Source: Turritopsis dohrnii
Lineage: Eukaryota > Cnidaria > Hydrozoa > Anthoathecata > Oceaniidae
Assembly (NCBI GenBank): GCA_027922465.2
Contig: BQMF02000167.1
Coordinates: 372,001-436,000 of the forward strand
Direction of reading: 5' to 3'
DNA length: 64,000 nt
Below, piece after piece: positions 23,324 to 36,068 of the stretch. A program made the position numbers and the translations under genes. Position 1 is the first letter of the stretch; each line of letters begins with the position of its first letter. The notes below the pieces were generated by a model, which was not told the origin of the DNA, ran no database searches, and saw nothing but the letters and a program-made list of their open reading frames with translations.

Positions 23324-26300
23324 ATGGATTACAAACAGCTTCTCCAGCTGGCTGGTGAAAACAGTATCTTTGCAAAAAAGAAGGTTTGTCCTGATTCTCA
23401 TTATTCCTCATTGAGTTTTTTCTAATGAATGCCCAGGTAAATTTAAATAAGCAGTGCTTAGCTTCATGCTGCCTTGTATCTTAACCTGCTTGACTAATAA
23501 AAAAAAAATACAACAGCTTTTTTATATAAAAAAATATGCTTTTTGTTCTTTTTATGTATACAGTGTGCAAATAAAACTAGTTGTGTGTAACTTACACAAT
23601 TGTCTAGTAAGGTTAGTATCATACTCTTAAATGTCAATTGAGTCACTTGTTGTGTTCTCATTCTTTATGTTGTATAGCATGAGAGGCTTCTCAGTAAACA
23701 ACAGGGTGACTTAGATAACGTTTCTTCAGCAGCTGTAGCGAAATATTTGCAAAAACAAAAACAGTTGAAAGAAAAGCAACAAGGTTTGTTTGTTTGTTTA
23801 TTTGTTTGTATTTTCGTTTATTTGTACCTCACTAGACTGTATATGCTATTTATTTTTTCACACTTTTTATGGAACATAAATAGCCTGATTATGATTCTTA
23901 GCGGATGAAGAAGAAGCCAGAAAACGAAGGATTCAAGCCAGGCTAGATGCAAACCTCAACAAAAAAAAGCCGAGAAACAGTACAGAAAAAGTTTCACAAG
24001 ACAGAGAAAAGCATGCAAAGATAAATTCCGAATCAGAAAGAGATAGAACTCGCAAAGTTGATAAAAGAGTTGAAAAAAGAGTTGAAAAACGTGTTGAAAA
24101 ACAGGCTGAAAAACCTGTCAATAAGCATCATGTGAGTTCCAATAAGCAGAAGATGACTGAAAGTGGTAAGCAAGGTGTAAAATTAGAACAGAGAAAAGGA
24201 AGTGTAAAAGAAAAGAGGAAGTCTGAAAAGACTGGTGGGTTGAGTTTCGCGGAACTAATGAAATTAGCAAAACATAACTCTACCAATCCTGGAACATCCA
24301 AAAACTTAAAAAGGCAGCCTGAGAAACTGGAGGTAACTGACCATGATCCTGATCGACATTTAAAATCCAAAGTGAGAAAAAAAGAAAAAGATCATCAGCA
24401 AAGCGTTTCAATTAAAAATAGAAGTAGTTCAAATAAAATTCATAATAGCCAATCAGATAATAGCAAAATTAAAAAAGAAAAGCTACGTCAGAAACAGCTT
24501 ACAAAGGAAAAACAAGCTCCGAAAAATCCGTACAAAGACTTTACACGACCAGTCAAACGTGCTGGCCTAATCACAGAAACAGTGTCTACATCACAAACAT
24601 ATTCTCCTATTCAAAAAATATCCAGCAAATTTAAGCAAGTGAAACCGTCCAGAGAACAGCGTGGAATAGATATTCAGAATAGTTTTACCTCGAAACATGC
24701 TAGGCAGAATGGAAAAGTTCTGAAGAAATCTGCTCTAGATTTAGAAAGTGAATTCGAAAAAGAAGAGCGAGCATTGGAAAGAAAACGGAAATTGTTTGAA
24801 ATGCGGAGGATAACGGGTTAGTTTTGAATTTTTTGTAAAGGACTATATATTTTGTTATGGTCAGAAAATCATGCAATTATGCCTAGTGCATGTTGGCCCT
24901 GAAGTGTCACAGTTCTTGGATTTCTCAAACACTTCTTTTTTTTAAGAAACCTTTTCTTTTTTTACGTTTGGCAATCTACCGTTAGTGGGTATAAGAAGCA
25001 TACCAAACAATGTATGAAACTAGGCTCTCAGGTACCAATAGAAGGTCTTTAATGCTGAAACACTCCATGAGCCTTATCTTAAGATAATGCTTTATTTATT
25101 TATTTATTTATTTATTATTTATTTGGTAAAGAAGGTCATAAGTACAAATTTCAGTGATGTCACTGATGTGGACCTACTATAATTTGAATATTATATTAAA
25201 ATTATAGTTAAAATACGTAAAATATAGATGGATGATAAAATTCTGCATAAAAAAAAAAAAAAAAAATATATAATTTTTTTAATTAAAATTGCGACAGAGT
25301 TAAAGACTAAAGGTTAATCAAGGCAGTGAAAATGGATTTCCGATACCCAGTATAATTAGGACTGGAAAAACCACAGCTTGGCAGGTTAAAATCAGACTAA
25401 ACATAAAACCTAAAAATCTAATAAAAATAATCAAATAGCATAAAAATTTATGAATGAAAACCAAAGGCTATGACTGTGCTATGAGTTGGCTGAGGAGCAA
25501 ACTTGTACAAGGTGGGTAAGACAGAATTAGGTGTCATGTTGAGCCTATATCAATGGTAGAACTTGTGATGATAAGAGGCTACAAAAACATAAGGCTGCAG
25601 CAAGTAATACTATAAAGAACACATCACCAGTAGACACGTAAGAAGAATTAGGTACCTCTAAAACATTAACAAGAATCGTAGAATCTGGTGCAATTAGGCA
25701 ATTGAGTATAAATGCTTACGATATCCCCTATATTACACTTAGAAAAGATCTAGAAATAGACATAGGTTGCATAATCTAGGGCACGGCCAATAGCACAAGA
25801 TCCAAAGGTAATTTTATGTAGATGGTCAGACTTGGTTAGTTCATTTTTGAACGACTCATAGGACTTCTTTCTCGTATCATTTGGTATATTGTTCCACACA
25901 TTTGGAGCTCGGTAAGAGAAGGATTTCTTGAAGATGGAATATTTGTAGCTATTTATATCCAGTTTCAGCTCATTTCTTGTTCTACGAGTGTTACTTTTGC
26001 AGATGAGATTTGTGAGACGAGGTGGGCAGCTTTCATAATAGATCTTGTGGGTTTTGCATGCAACTGCTCGTTTGTAGTAAAATTCAAGGGGTCTCCATTT
26101 TGCCTTATCCAGGACTGCTTCATCTGTGATATTCTTTCTCAGCTTTTTAACAAATTTGGCAGCACGAATATGGATTTTGTTTAGCTCGTGAAGACTGGAG
26201 GAGTTTCCCCACACTAAAATTCCATACAAGACAGATGGCAGAATTCCTCTGGTGTACACTGTTTCAAGGACTTGAGAGGGCATACCTCTCATCTGATATA

Positions 26301-29300
26301 GTTTCTTTAATTTTACAGAAAATGACTTGCATTGAGATTGAACATGAGTCTCCCAAGACAGCTTTGAGTCAATCGTAACTCCGAGGCACTTTGCACTATC
26401 GACTACATCAATACATATGTTATTTATTTTGACACTCTGCAATGGACCAATAAAGTTGGAACGGGAAATAATCATCAATTGACACTTTGCTGGATGAATT
26501 GTGAGTGAATTTCTGGAGGTATATTCAAACAGATTATTCGTGGTCCTCTGCAACTTAGATACTGCTTCATCCACATTGTTACCAATAGCGTAGGCAGTTG
26601 TGTCATCAGCGAACAGTTCTACTTCACTGTCATCTGTATCACTTACTTCAGGCATGTCGTTAACATTTATTGAGAAGCATGTTGGTCCTATGAGAGATCC
26701 TTGAGGGACTCCAAAATCAATGTTAGTTTTTTGTGATGTAACGTTGTTTACTTTGGTGCATTGCGTTCTCCCCGATAAGTAACTGGTAATGTAATCGAAT
26801 AGGTCTCCTGAAATCCCAGCTGCAGCAAGCTTCTTCAGAAGAATCGGATGTGACACACTGTCGAACGCTTTTTTCAAGTCGATGAAAAGGACTGCAACTA
26901 CTTTTCCTTCATTCATAGCTCTATACCATTTTTCTGTCATTGTTAATAATACATCTTCTGTGGAATGCTGCTTCCTAAACCCCCATTGGTGGGATGACAG
27001 GATGTTGTGAGTTTGTAAGTGGTTTGTTAATATGGAGCATACGTAGTGTTCTACAATCTTACTTGGGATGCTCAGGAGGGAAATAGGTCTGTAATTACTG
27101 CAGTCTTTTTTACTTCCTTTTTTGTGAATGCAGGTAACCTTAGCATTTTTCCACTCTTGGGGAAACTTTCCTGTTTCAGTGCTTTTACGAAACACTTTAA
27201 AAAGACCATGAACTGTGGATTCTTCACAAAGTCTCAGAACTTTGGGTAGTATATTGTCTGGACCACAAGCCTTCCCTGGTTTTACTGCTGATTGGAAGGA
27301 TTTCATGAAGAGATTGGAGTCAGCTTTAATTTCACTAACAGTTGGTGTGACTCGGTATATATGGCTGAGATCATCTTTCTGTGTTGGTAGTTTCAGAGCT
27401 AATTCTTTTCCTATGTTAGCAAAGAATCGATTCATTATTTCAGCTTTCTCTTTGGGATTGATTACAGCTTTATTGTTAATATTTAGGGTACCAATGTTGT
27501 TTTCTTTGTTCACGCCTCTAAACGCTTTTACTGTTCTCCAGAAAGTTTTGGAACTGGAAGATTTTTCGAATTGGTTTTTCCAGTATTCTAATTTTGCCTT
27601 TCTAATCAGAGCTGTACATCTGTTTCTCATCCTTTTGAAATCCTTCCATTTTGGAGAATCTTTTGGTGCACTTTTAGCTTGTATAAAAAGCTTGTATCGT
27701 TGGTTCAGGGCTTTCCTTATTTCTGTGTTCATCCAGCATAGGCTATTTGTTCTTATTTTAACCTTTCGAGATTTTACATGATCTGATAATGTTTGGTGAA
27801 ATAGCTGTTGCCAACACCATAGGGCGTCATCTTCATCATCAAATAAGTCAATCAGGTCCCAAGGTGTGGAATGGAGGTCTTTTTGTAACTGATTTGTGTT
27901 AATATTACGATAGTTGCGAACTGTAACAAGCTTAGGAGGTACTGGTTTTGCATAGAGTTTGTACACAGCATAGATGAGATTATGATCTGATATGCAGGAT
28001 TCGTAGGTACCACTTCCTATTACTTTGTGTGTATCAGAGGTGATTGCATGATCGATAAGTGTTTTTGAAGTTCTTGTGATTCTTGTGTAGTTCTTTATTA
28101 CGTTTGATAGGTTGTAGCCATTTAAGGTTTGTTTGAGAGATCTGGCTAGATTGCTGTGGCAATGGAATCTAAAAGTTTTGCAACAATGTAAGGTTCATGT
28201 CACTGTTAACTTAGGTTACCAAATTGTGATCATTATGTGTGTTCGACATAGATTAAGTCTCCATGCTAAAGAAGGCTTTGACTAAAACATAAAACTGTTT
28301 AACAAGGCCAAAGTAGTCTGCCTAACTATAACAGAGAACCTCAAAGGAACTCATACCAAGAACTGGCTATCCTAAATGGAGAGCTTCTGAAAAAAACAAA
28401 ACAAACAAGAACTGTGATGCTTTCACTTGCAATTTGAAAGTTGAAATTTTGTGGTAATAAAATCAGCTTTAATGAACAATTATTGTATTAGTTGTCACAT
28501 TATAACATTAGGAAACAAGCATATACAGGAAGAAGATCTATTTGATGACGATGAAGATTATGATTTGGATGAAGAAGATGAAGACGATGCAGACTTCATC
28601 GATGACAGTGAATCTGCTGCAGATGTATCTCGCCATATACGCTCCATATTTGGATATGACAGGCGAAGGTAAAACCATAAAACTATCAATAGATAGAATA
28701 TCTGTACATGAAAGTTATTTTGATGTGTTATCTCTTGTAGATTTGATGATTCTGATGATGAAGATTTACAGAACATGGAATCAAACTTCTCACAAATAGA
28801 AAAGGAGGAAGCCAGAAGGTAAGAACTAACTGAAGGTACTTTTGTTTTCCTACAGTGAAAAGGTATCAACATGCAGTGTGATAGTGAATGCTTACTTTGG
28901 ATAAACTCACACTGGATCTAACCAATTGTTTTTTCTGGCTATAATGTAAAACTTTGGTTATGGTTATAGTTACCTTGACAACAATACTTAGTAATTAATA
29001 AAATCAGAAAGTAATGCCATAGCCATTAGAAAATTCCTGGAAGTAACACAAGTTATTGTTGATTTTTTCTTGGATCATTTCAATAGAAAGGCTTTGCTTG
29101 TTTTTTGATCACATGCCAATCAATTGTAAGTAACGATATAACATCATGTGATCAAAGGTGAGCAAAACAGATTCCAGTGAAGTAGTTCAAGCTACGTCAC
29201 AATAGAACTTCACAATAGAGCTTGACAATGGACTTCTAGGACAGGAGATTATCGAATAGCATATGTAAGTCCTTCGATAAAAGGTTCGAATAAAAATTGC

Positions 29301-29724
29301 TTCTATGATGATCCTAATGCAATGGTGCAATTTTTCAATACGATGTTAAAACTTTCGAAACTGCTGTGGGTTTTTTTTAATAACAAGAACGTGAAGTAGC
29401 AGGCAGCGATGATTAGGTGGTTAAGGTCAACTGTGTCATCTTAGCACTTCGTTTCTTTGGGAGCCATCGACTGACTGTCTTCATGCAAGGTAGCATAATG
29501 TTCTACGTATCGCAAGCGGTGATGCATTTTCTCTGAAACATCCATTAGTTCCGCTTAGGAAACTGTTCTTGTTTTATGTCATGTCCAGAAGTTTCGAAAC
29601 GAAATGACGTAATAGTTCTTCTTTCTTTTTTAGTTCTCGCATTGCAAGAATTGAAGATGCATACGAGAAAATGCGAGAAGAGGAAGAAGAACTAAGACGA
29701 TTAAAAAAGAGGAAACTAAAATAA
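23324..29724 (+). CDS. SPTY2D1: SPT2 homologue, histone H3-H4 chaperone, six coding exons
   Basis: Exons 23324-23383, 23678-23783, 23902-24816, 28512-28668, 28741-28818 and 29634-29724 join in frame to 1407 nt, 468 residues. SPT2 proteins bind H3-H4 in the nucleus and help keep chromatin intact during transcription. The N-terminus MDYKQLLQLAGENS, the VSSAAVAKYLQKQK segment and SFAELMKLA follow the known family order. The middle is basic and low in complexity, with repeats of KRVE (24058-24110). The C-terminal domain is clear: an acidic run, DFIDD, then RHIRSIFGYDRRRF, MESNFSQIEKEEARRSSRIA and a final basic helix (EEEEELRRLKKRKLK), matching the H3-H4-binding domain. Intron 3 holds an antisense LINE. 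The exon 4 acceptor (CATTATAACATTAG) was chosen because it keeps the phase. Confidence 0.92.
25089..28180 (-). mobile_element. 5'-truncated LINE in intron 3 of SPTY2D1, antisense to it
   Basis: A minus-strand LINE whose 3' end is a TAAA simple repeat (TTTA units on the plus strand, 25090-25124). It runs through about 600 bp of 3' UTR into a long RT frame and the end of an endonuclease. The upstream frame (about 27967-28180) still reads LARSLKQTLNGYN, TRTSKTLIDHAITS and ESCISDHNLIYAVYKLYAKP, where SDHN is the last catalytic motif of LINE endonucleases. Sequence similarity to a LINE fades above about 28180, so the endonuclease N-terminus is missing. Confidence 0.85.
25750..27966 (-). CDS. LINE reverse transcriptase, long open frame (738 codons)
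   Basis: The frame holds a basic linker (KTFWRTVKAFRGV), RT finger motifs (NYRPISLLSIPSKIVE), QWGFRKQHSTEDVLL, LFIDLKKAFDSVSH with the first catalytic Asp, FGVPQGSLIGP, the catalytic box ELFADDTTAYAIG, KCLGVTIDSKLSWE, and the C-terminal RAPNVWNNIPNDTRK. It would reverse-transcribe element RNA at the target nick. No stop interrupts it, and the reading frame continues upstream into the endonuclease end, so 27966 is only the first ATG of the remaining part. The copy looks young, yet it is truncated and cannot mobilise itself. It belongs to the CR1/L2-like group by motif look. Its promoterless antisense position in a host intron makes expression unlikely. Confidence 0.85.
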   Translation of the reverse strand: MYKLYAKPVPPKLVTVRNYRNINTNQLQKDLHSTPWDLIDLFDDEDDALWCWQQLFHQTLSDHVKSRKVKIRTNSLCWMNTEIRKALNQRYKLFIQAKSAPKDSPKWKDFKRMRNRCTALIRKAKLEYWKNQFEKSSSSKTFWRTVKAFRGVNKENNIGTLNINNKAVINPKEKAEIMNRFFANIGKELALKLPTQKDDLSHIYRVTPTVSEIKADSNLFMKSFQSAVKPGKACGPDNILPKVLRLCEESTVHGLFKVFRKSTETGKFPQEWKNAKVTCIHKKGSKKDCSNYRPISLLSIPSKIVEHYVCSILTNHLQTHNILSSHQWGFRKQHSTEDVLLTMTEKWYRAMNEGKVVAVLFIDLKKAFDSVSHPILLKKLAAAGISGDLFDYITSYLSGRTQCTKVNNVTSQKTNIDFGVPQGSLIGPTCFSINVNDMPEVSDTDDSEVELFADDTTAYAIGNNVDEAVSKLQRTTNNLFEYTSRNSLTIHPAKCQLMIISRSNFIGPLQSVKINNICIDVVDSAKCLGVTIDSKLSWETHVQSQCKSFSVKLKKLYQMRGMPSQVLETVYTRGILPSVLYGILVWGNSSSLHELNKIHIRAAKFVKKLRKNITDEAVLDKAKWRPLEFYYKRAVACKTHKIYYESCPPRLTNLICKSNTRRTRNELKLDINSYKYSIFKKSFSYRAPNVWNNIPNDTRKKSYESFKNELTKSDHLHKITFGSCAIGRALDYATYVYF
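29105..29155. repeat. Short palindromic element, TTGATCACATG ends
   Basis: TTGATCACATG at 29105-29115 and its complement CATGTGATCAA at 29145-29155 bound a 51-bp unit inside SPTY2D1 intron 5. Its inner CAATTGTAAGT and AACATCATGTGATCA blocks recur at 54.7 kb. Confidence 0.6.
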
Positions 29725-31753
29725 GGAAATTAGTTTATAATGGTTTTAAACACTTTTATTATTATATTATCATTATGGCGTGAATGAACTTGGCGTTTCT
29801 GTTGTTTTGGAAGACTGTTAGAATCTAACAAGCTTTATCGATTACTATCTTTTCATTTTGCAATTTTTTTATTTTCTTACAAAGTTGATATTTACGAAGG
29901 AGGTTATTTCTAGATTCTATTTTTCTTATTTTCTGATATTTTTAGGGTTGCAGTGTTTTATCTACTCCAAATTTTTTTTGTTAAGGTCCTCCAATGACTT
30001 TAGGACGCTCCTCTATACAGCTAGCTACAACAAAACTCGATAAAATCAGCAGCAAGATGAAACTATGAGTTTATTTTTCACTTCCCTACAATTCGTTTAT
30101 TTTAATTAATACTTCAAACAGCCTTTTATTTTATTCTTTATTTTTCACTATAGTAAAGTTTCAGAGTTATAGATTTAAACGTCGTTAGAAATGGTATTGT
30201 TTTAATGAAATGTATGATGGGAATGTGTTTCAATGAAATGTATGATAGGAATGTTTTTTCACGATTGCAAAAATTAGTGGTAGTCTGTAAAGTTGAATGG
30301 TTTTAAATATTTTGCAAATGAACTTCAGCATTAAGGGTTCCCTTCTGCACTGTTAAATACCGTGTCTTCGAAACCTCTCCAGTATATTGAAAGAATAGTC
30401 TGAATAAACGGGCCTGACTACACTAGGCATGTACTGAGCGCCCATACGCTTTTTAACAGTGATAAAAAATGGATCAAGATTATGTTAAAAGCAAGTTAAC
30501 TTCCTTATAGGAGCCCACCACAGAGATTCCATAAGGTACAAAATTTGTAATCCTTTAATGTAAAAGTACATAAGAAAAACATGAAATTTTTTGATGTCAG
30601 CTGGTCTAACCCCGTGACGTTATTGACCAAATTCCCCAAAAAAGAGAGCCCAAATTGACATCTTCTCTGTATGACTAACAAATATGATATGAAAGGTAGC
30701 ATACCAAAATTTCTATGACCGAGTCCCTTTCAGCTGGACCCAAAGATCCCCAAAATGGCATTAAACCTATACCATAAGGTACATGGCTGAAACTTTTCTT
30801 GAGAAGTCTTATACGCAAGATGAATCAAAGTTCCTAAAAGCTAACCAAAAACATTTCACGAATATCTCTACTTCTACTTGAAGCTGGGTCAAAAGTAGTT
30901 ATTTTCTTTCTTTTGGTTTTTTTCTTGGAAGTAGCAGGTGGCACGGTCATTGGGGGTAGCGTCATCACAAAGTTATAAACAAGCACCCCCATCAATTTTT
31001 CTTCCACAGGCTCAGTGTAGATACTATGAACCAATTCCAAGTAACGCATTGTCAGTCTTGATTGAAGCATAGTTGATCACAAATTTAGCATTACTTCGCA
31101 CCAAGTCCTCCTTGAACTAAAGGTGAACGACGGTAATGGTTTGAAGTCAGCTTGCAATGCATTGTGTGATGCCTCGATCTAAGAAGTACTTCGTCACTCG
31201 TGATATTTCTTTGGGCAAGTGTCCTACTGTTTCTCCATTTTGATCGACTGTTTTTATTGCAAATCGGTCAAACACATTTCGTACACACAATCAAGTTGTT
31301 CATTTCAGATTTTGTGTGGGAGAATGTCTGATTTGACCGAGGATAGTAGTGATAGCTCCTAGTGTGGCGGTGTTGTTTCTCCTTCCATTATAAAAGCCTT
31401 CATATATTTTATTTACTTTGCTGTTAAAATGGGTAGTTCAAGCAGATACAAGTCCAGGTAAAGGGAAAAACAGAAGATTCTTAAGAGGAAATACAAAAAG
31501 AATTAATGAAAACCATGAAGAGCACAAGATCTTTCCAAAAAAGTACAAGCAGTGTGTGAATATTGGGAGAATAAGAACACTGCTGAGGAGTGGTAAGAAA
31601 ACCATACTGGTGGTGCTGGTGCAATGGAGGTCGCTAAAATGAAGAAAATGTTTCACCGTTCTGAACGCCTCCACAAGTTCCCAAAATCGTTGATTTTAGG
31701 TATTGAATATATATTTAGTCTCTTTAAAAATGGTTTCCTTGAGGTTTTTACTA
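29725..31753. other. 3' flank of SPTY2D1; no second gene supported
   Basis: The nearest good poly(A) signal on the plus strand is AATAAA at 30403-30408, about 680 bp past the stop; whether it is used is unknown. A 78-codon minus-strand frame at 30834-31070 (basic KKKTKRKKITTFDP segment) has no recognisable relatives or splice support. Confidence 0.4.
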
Positions 31754-32547
31754 CTTTAAAGGAAGAAAGTGTTTGCGGAAAAGTTTTGCGGTTTTGACTC
31801 GAATCGCAAAAGTATATTCCCACAAAATATTGTAATATTGGTAAACCGCAAAAGTTTTTTCCCGCAAAATTTTCAAAATAATCCCAATTTTCGTTAATTA
31901 TTACAAGACAAATTCCTCCGACCTAAAGCCTGCTTGCAGAAGTAGACTGTAGAAGTAGACTTCAATTTCAACAAGTGATTTGATCTACTACTTTATTTCG
32001 TGAAAATTTCGAGGGTTTTTATCGGCAAAATTGCATTTCGTGGCATTCAATTTCGCTGTTCGAGCTAAAAGTTGCGAAATATTTTTCTCCGACGAAAAAT
32101 TTAAACTACGTTTGACTAGTGAAGTTTTTCTGTCTTAAATTCTCCAACGTATAAATTTTTCTTTGTCTAATACGAATGACACTGACAAAAATGCAGTAAC
32201 GGAGGAGAGCGAATCTTAGAGATATAAAAATTACAATAGAACGCAAATTCGAATGTCAGTGAGTTTGTTTATAAAGTGTAGTAACTATCAAAAGAACAAC
32301 ACGAAAATGGCGTCAGTCTACTCTTTTAATGCAATCGTTGCCTCTCGACGCTTTCATGTCTATAAAAGAAACAACTTCTCCGACGAAATTTTCCCCTCTA
32401 AGGTACTCTCGTTTGACAAGCGCAAAATTTTTTTTTTCGCAAAAAAAAATGTCAACTGAGGAACCGCAAAAGTTCATTACCGCAAAATGGAAAAATTTTG
32501 CGGTTCAGTGGAATACTTTCTTCCGCAAACACTTTCTTCCTTTAAAG
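31754..32547. mobile_element. TA-flanked inverted-repeat element, copy 1
   Basis: The ends CTTTAAAGGAAGAAAGTG...TTTGCGGAA (31754) and their complement (ending 32547) are nearly identical over about 28 bp and flanked by TA on both sides, as in Tc1/mariner-type insertions. Multiple GCAAAA/CGCAAAAG motifs fill it. 794 bp, no long frame. A second copy lies at 37203-38559. Confidence 0.75.
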
Positions 32548-33153
32548 TAATATATTTACCCTTGTTTTGAAATAATACCTTCTCTCAATAGCATAAAACA
32601 AGCGTTAAAATGATGATTAAGTTGCTGTTGCTTTTGATATTTTCACGACTTAATAAAAACTCGAAAACAACGTCACCATTTTAAAATGTTCAAGTTGAAT
32701 AAAAACAATTTTTCATTCAGCGCGGAAATCGTTATACTTCGTTTTATTCATCGATAAACCGCAGAAAAAGTTGAAAACATTTTCACTAGTAGAAGGGATC
32801 CAGGATGTTACACCTGGAAATTGTCTTTATGTCGACATAAGGAAAACAGAATAACGGATGTTTCTTTTATAAACACTTCCTACAACAATATCAAAGTCAA
32901 CTTAGTATCACTGCCAACATTTCGCAAAACATCAAGAACGCCCTTTCACACAGGAATCGTTCTTAAACGACCCGCCAAAAAATTATTATCTATCTAAAAT
33001 TCAAAAAAGTGTGTCTGGAAAAAGAATGAATCAAAAAGAAATCTTTTTCGCTGTTGCCTAAAGCCACAAAACACACGTCATCATCATCTATATAAAATAT
33101 ATAAAATTACAAAGTAGGTATGCATGCATTGTTCATGAAAAACAGAATATTAA
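32548..33153. other. No gene recognised
   Basis: Non-coding AT-rich interval between two small elements. Confidence 0.5.
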
Positions 33154-33381
33154 GGCCGAGTTCCACTCGAGAAAGCCTTCTAAACATGAGAACAATTACG
33201 TGAGAGAGATAAGTGAAATGCATGGATACCACAGCATTTCATTTCAGTGGACAAAAATTCAAAAGAATAGAAAACGTGGAAATTTCTTATTTTTCCAGAT
33301 AATCAGAACTCAAGGAAAAGAAAAATCTACTAACAAAATATTGATTCTCAAACAGAATAAATGCTTAAGTGGAAACCGGCC
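33154..33381. mobile_element. 228-bp MITE flanked by TTAA
   Basis: GGCCGAGTTCCACT at the left end and AGTGGAAACCGGCC at the right end form inverted repeats. TTAA abuts both (33150-33153, 33382-33385), the target typical of piggyBac and Kolobok elements. No coding frame. Confidence 0.6.
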
Positions 33382-33385
33382 TTAA

Positions 33386-36068
33386 ATAGAAAAAACATAC
33401 AATCTAAGACTAGATATAATATATACTTTCAATGGTAAATAAATTGCGTGGACAAACTTTTCCATACACATCTGATGTCCTAAATAGTTTTAAATAATTT
33501 TTAAGGAAAGAATTAGATCAGGTGTCCATGTGTTGGATTGCAGAGGACTAGATGATCATATGAGAACAGCTATACAGTTTTTAAAACCGATTTACTCATG
33601 CAGTGAGTCAGCCCATCAACTTGGAATAGCTTTTCCTATATGATCATTCAAACTACTTATGCAAAGTTAATTTTGTAACTCTGATTCAATCGGTAAGTTG
33701 AAGTTCATATGAATTCACTGGCATCTCCTAATGTCTTTCAATTAGTAAAATAATCAAGATCAAGGTTAAGCAACACACAGTTTCAAGCGAAGCGGTCTAA
33801 CATAATACTTCAAGACAATCTGATCTGGTAAGAACCAAACACTTCAATACAAATGTGATACTAGCAGAACACCACCTGCCAAATGTTTATTGGTTTGGTT
33901 TTCGAAAAATTTGAACTATGCCATTAAAATATTTCGACATGCTAATGTCAGTGTGGTGTATTTTGTCATTTGCAATAAGCTTTCAAAATCGTGGCTAGCT
34001 ACAATGTTGCACAGTTGACACAAGTTTAAACATCGTCATGTGACCTAATCGAGAGTATCTTGCCTCGTATACACATCTGAAATTGATGTTAATTTTGTTG
34101 TTGGGAGTTGGATAACAAAGGTTATTTGTAATTGATTAAAATGATATATTCACTAACGAGGCTGAGTAGGCCATGTTATATGCTTAAACTGTGAATACTT
34201 TTACTTATTATTTTGAAACAGGTGAACATTTCTTTTCGCAAAAGCATGGATCTTGTAAATAGTTTTCCGTAGGTAAATATATATATTTGATTCCCCATCA
34301 AAATCACCAAAATTTGTGAATATGTGTAAATACACGGAAGTTAGTACTGTCAGCTTATATATACAAAAAGCTTAATGTTATTATAATATAACCATAATTT
34401 TTTTTTCTTTTTCAACAATGATAAAGTAGGATAATAACCGAAAGTGAAAGTTACCTGATAAATACTAAAGTTGAAAATAAATAAATAACAATGCTTGCAA
34501 TAATAAAAAGGTTTTTTGGTGTTTACTATACATGCACATATGTTTAGTGTGCAACTGTTAACTCTCACATCTGAAACACTTTTTTAACACAACCCTCAAC
34601 AAAAAGATTACTTTTACAACAAGAAATTTTGGAGAATTCCAATCCAAATCTTACTTTTGTGAAATTAAAATACCACCAAAAATTGCATATATTTATAACC
34701 AACTACTTTATAAACAAACAGCCATCACTTGCCTAATGTATAGGACTAACATGTGATAAACAACTATGATAACCAACTATACTATGCTGAAAAATAATAT
34801 GTATGAATATTGTTCATTCCTGGTTATTATAATGCTTATAATGATCTCAACTTTAAAAATTCAAGCTCTAATAATGGCACGAAACTATCTTGGCATCCAG
34901 CACTGCCTCCATAGAGGAATGGGCACACATAAATGTTTTTTCAGTATCCATGCAGTGCACACCAAGTTAGAATCATATCTACCTTTAAAAGATCTGAATG
35001 TGCAAAAAAAAAAGAAAAAAAAAATTACAAACGGGTGTCAATATACTTCTTTAGTAAAATTAAAATGATAAAAATAAACATTAAAATTTTTTTTTTAAAT
35101 AAAAGGAATATTCCAAGTAAAAAATAACCGAAGAATCTTGCAGGTAGTGTAAGTAGCACCGCCTTCTAGAGCTTGCACATTCACATTTCCCAACAACAAA
35201 TATCTTCAGTAACAACAAGAATAAAGGTTACTTCAAAAAAGGTTTTTCTTTTACATTTGTAGAAACGTTTCTTTTCACTGTCGCCGGACTCCACTTTGTT
35301 GCTATCCTTGATAAAGATATTATTCAACATCATTCTTATAACTGATAAAGGAGATGAAAACTGACTTATCCAATCATGTTTTCGCATTTACTCAAAAGCT
35401 GTTGCACAATCTTGAAGTGAAATTTTATATTTGGAAAAACAAGTTGTATTGGTAAAAAGATTCTCAATATTATAAAATTCAGGGCTATGTGAATATGAAA
35501 ACTTTCGATCCATAATGATATGATCTTGATCATTCCAGACCCCCGGTAAATTCAGGCACTTAAAATTTTGGTGCCCAGTATCTCCCCAAAAATGCTTATT
35601 TTCCACTTAAGGAAATAAAAGTTTGAATAATGTTCAAGCGAGAAAAAAAAACAAAAAAAACAAGTAATATATAATATACATAATAATATTAAAAAATATT
35701 GCTTCATAACAACCAGTAAAAGATGAAACTACATAAAACGCTGAGAAAATGTCAAACATATGAAATAGGCAATGCCCATAGGAAACAAATACATATGCCT
35801 TAGTACCCTGCAAATAAATACTGAAATAATATATTTTGGTATCCACATTTCTATTCAAAAACATGAATTTTTAAATTTTTTTTGCTTTGTTATTACCAAA
35901 GTAAAGTGAAATCTAGCGATTATTTTCTTTACAATAAGTGAATTAGCTTCAGGTCCAAAGATAACAAAAGAATCACATGAAATTTTGAGATTAATCCAAA
36001 AGTGTTTTATATTGAAACTTATTTTTCATGTTTTTATCAACACAAGTGCAACTATTGATATAATATAT
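33386..36068. other. No gene recognised
   Basis: A 2.7-kb AT-rich stretch; the short frames in it lack splice signals or recognisable motifs. The part just below 36069 is the 3' flank of the antisense gene that ends there. Confidence 0.5.

Noticed and set aside
27215..27781. 188-codon plus-strand frame
   Set aside because: Shadow of the antisense LINE reverse transcriptase.
30834..31070. 78-codon minus-strand frame with a basic patch
   Set aside because: No splice signal, motif or paralogue; length is compatible with chance.
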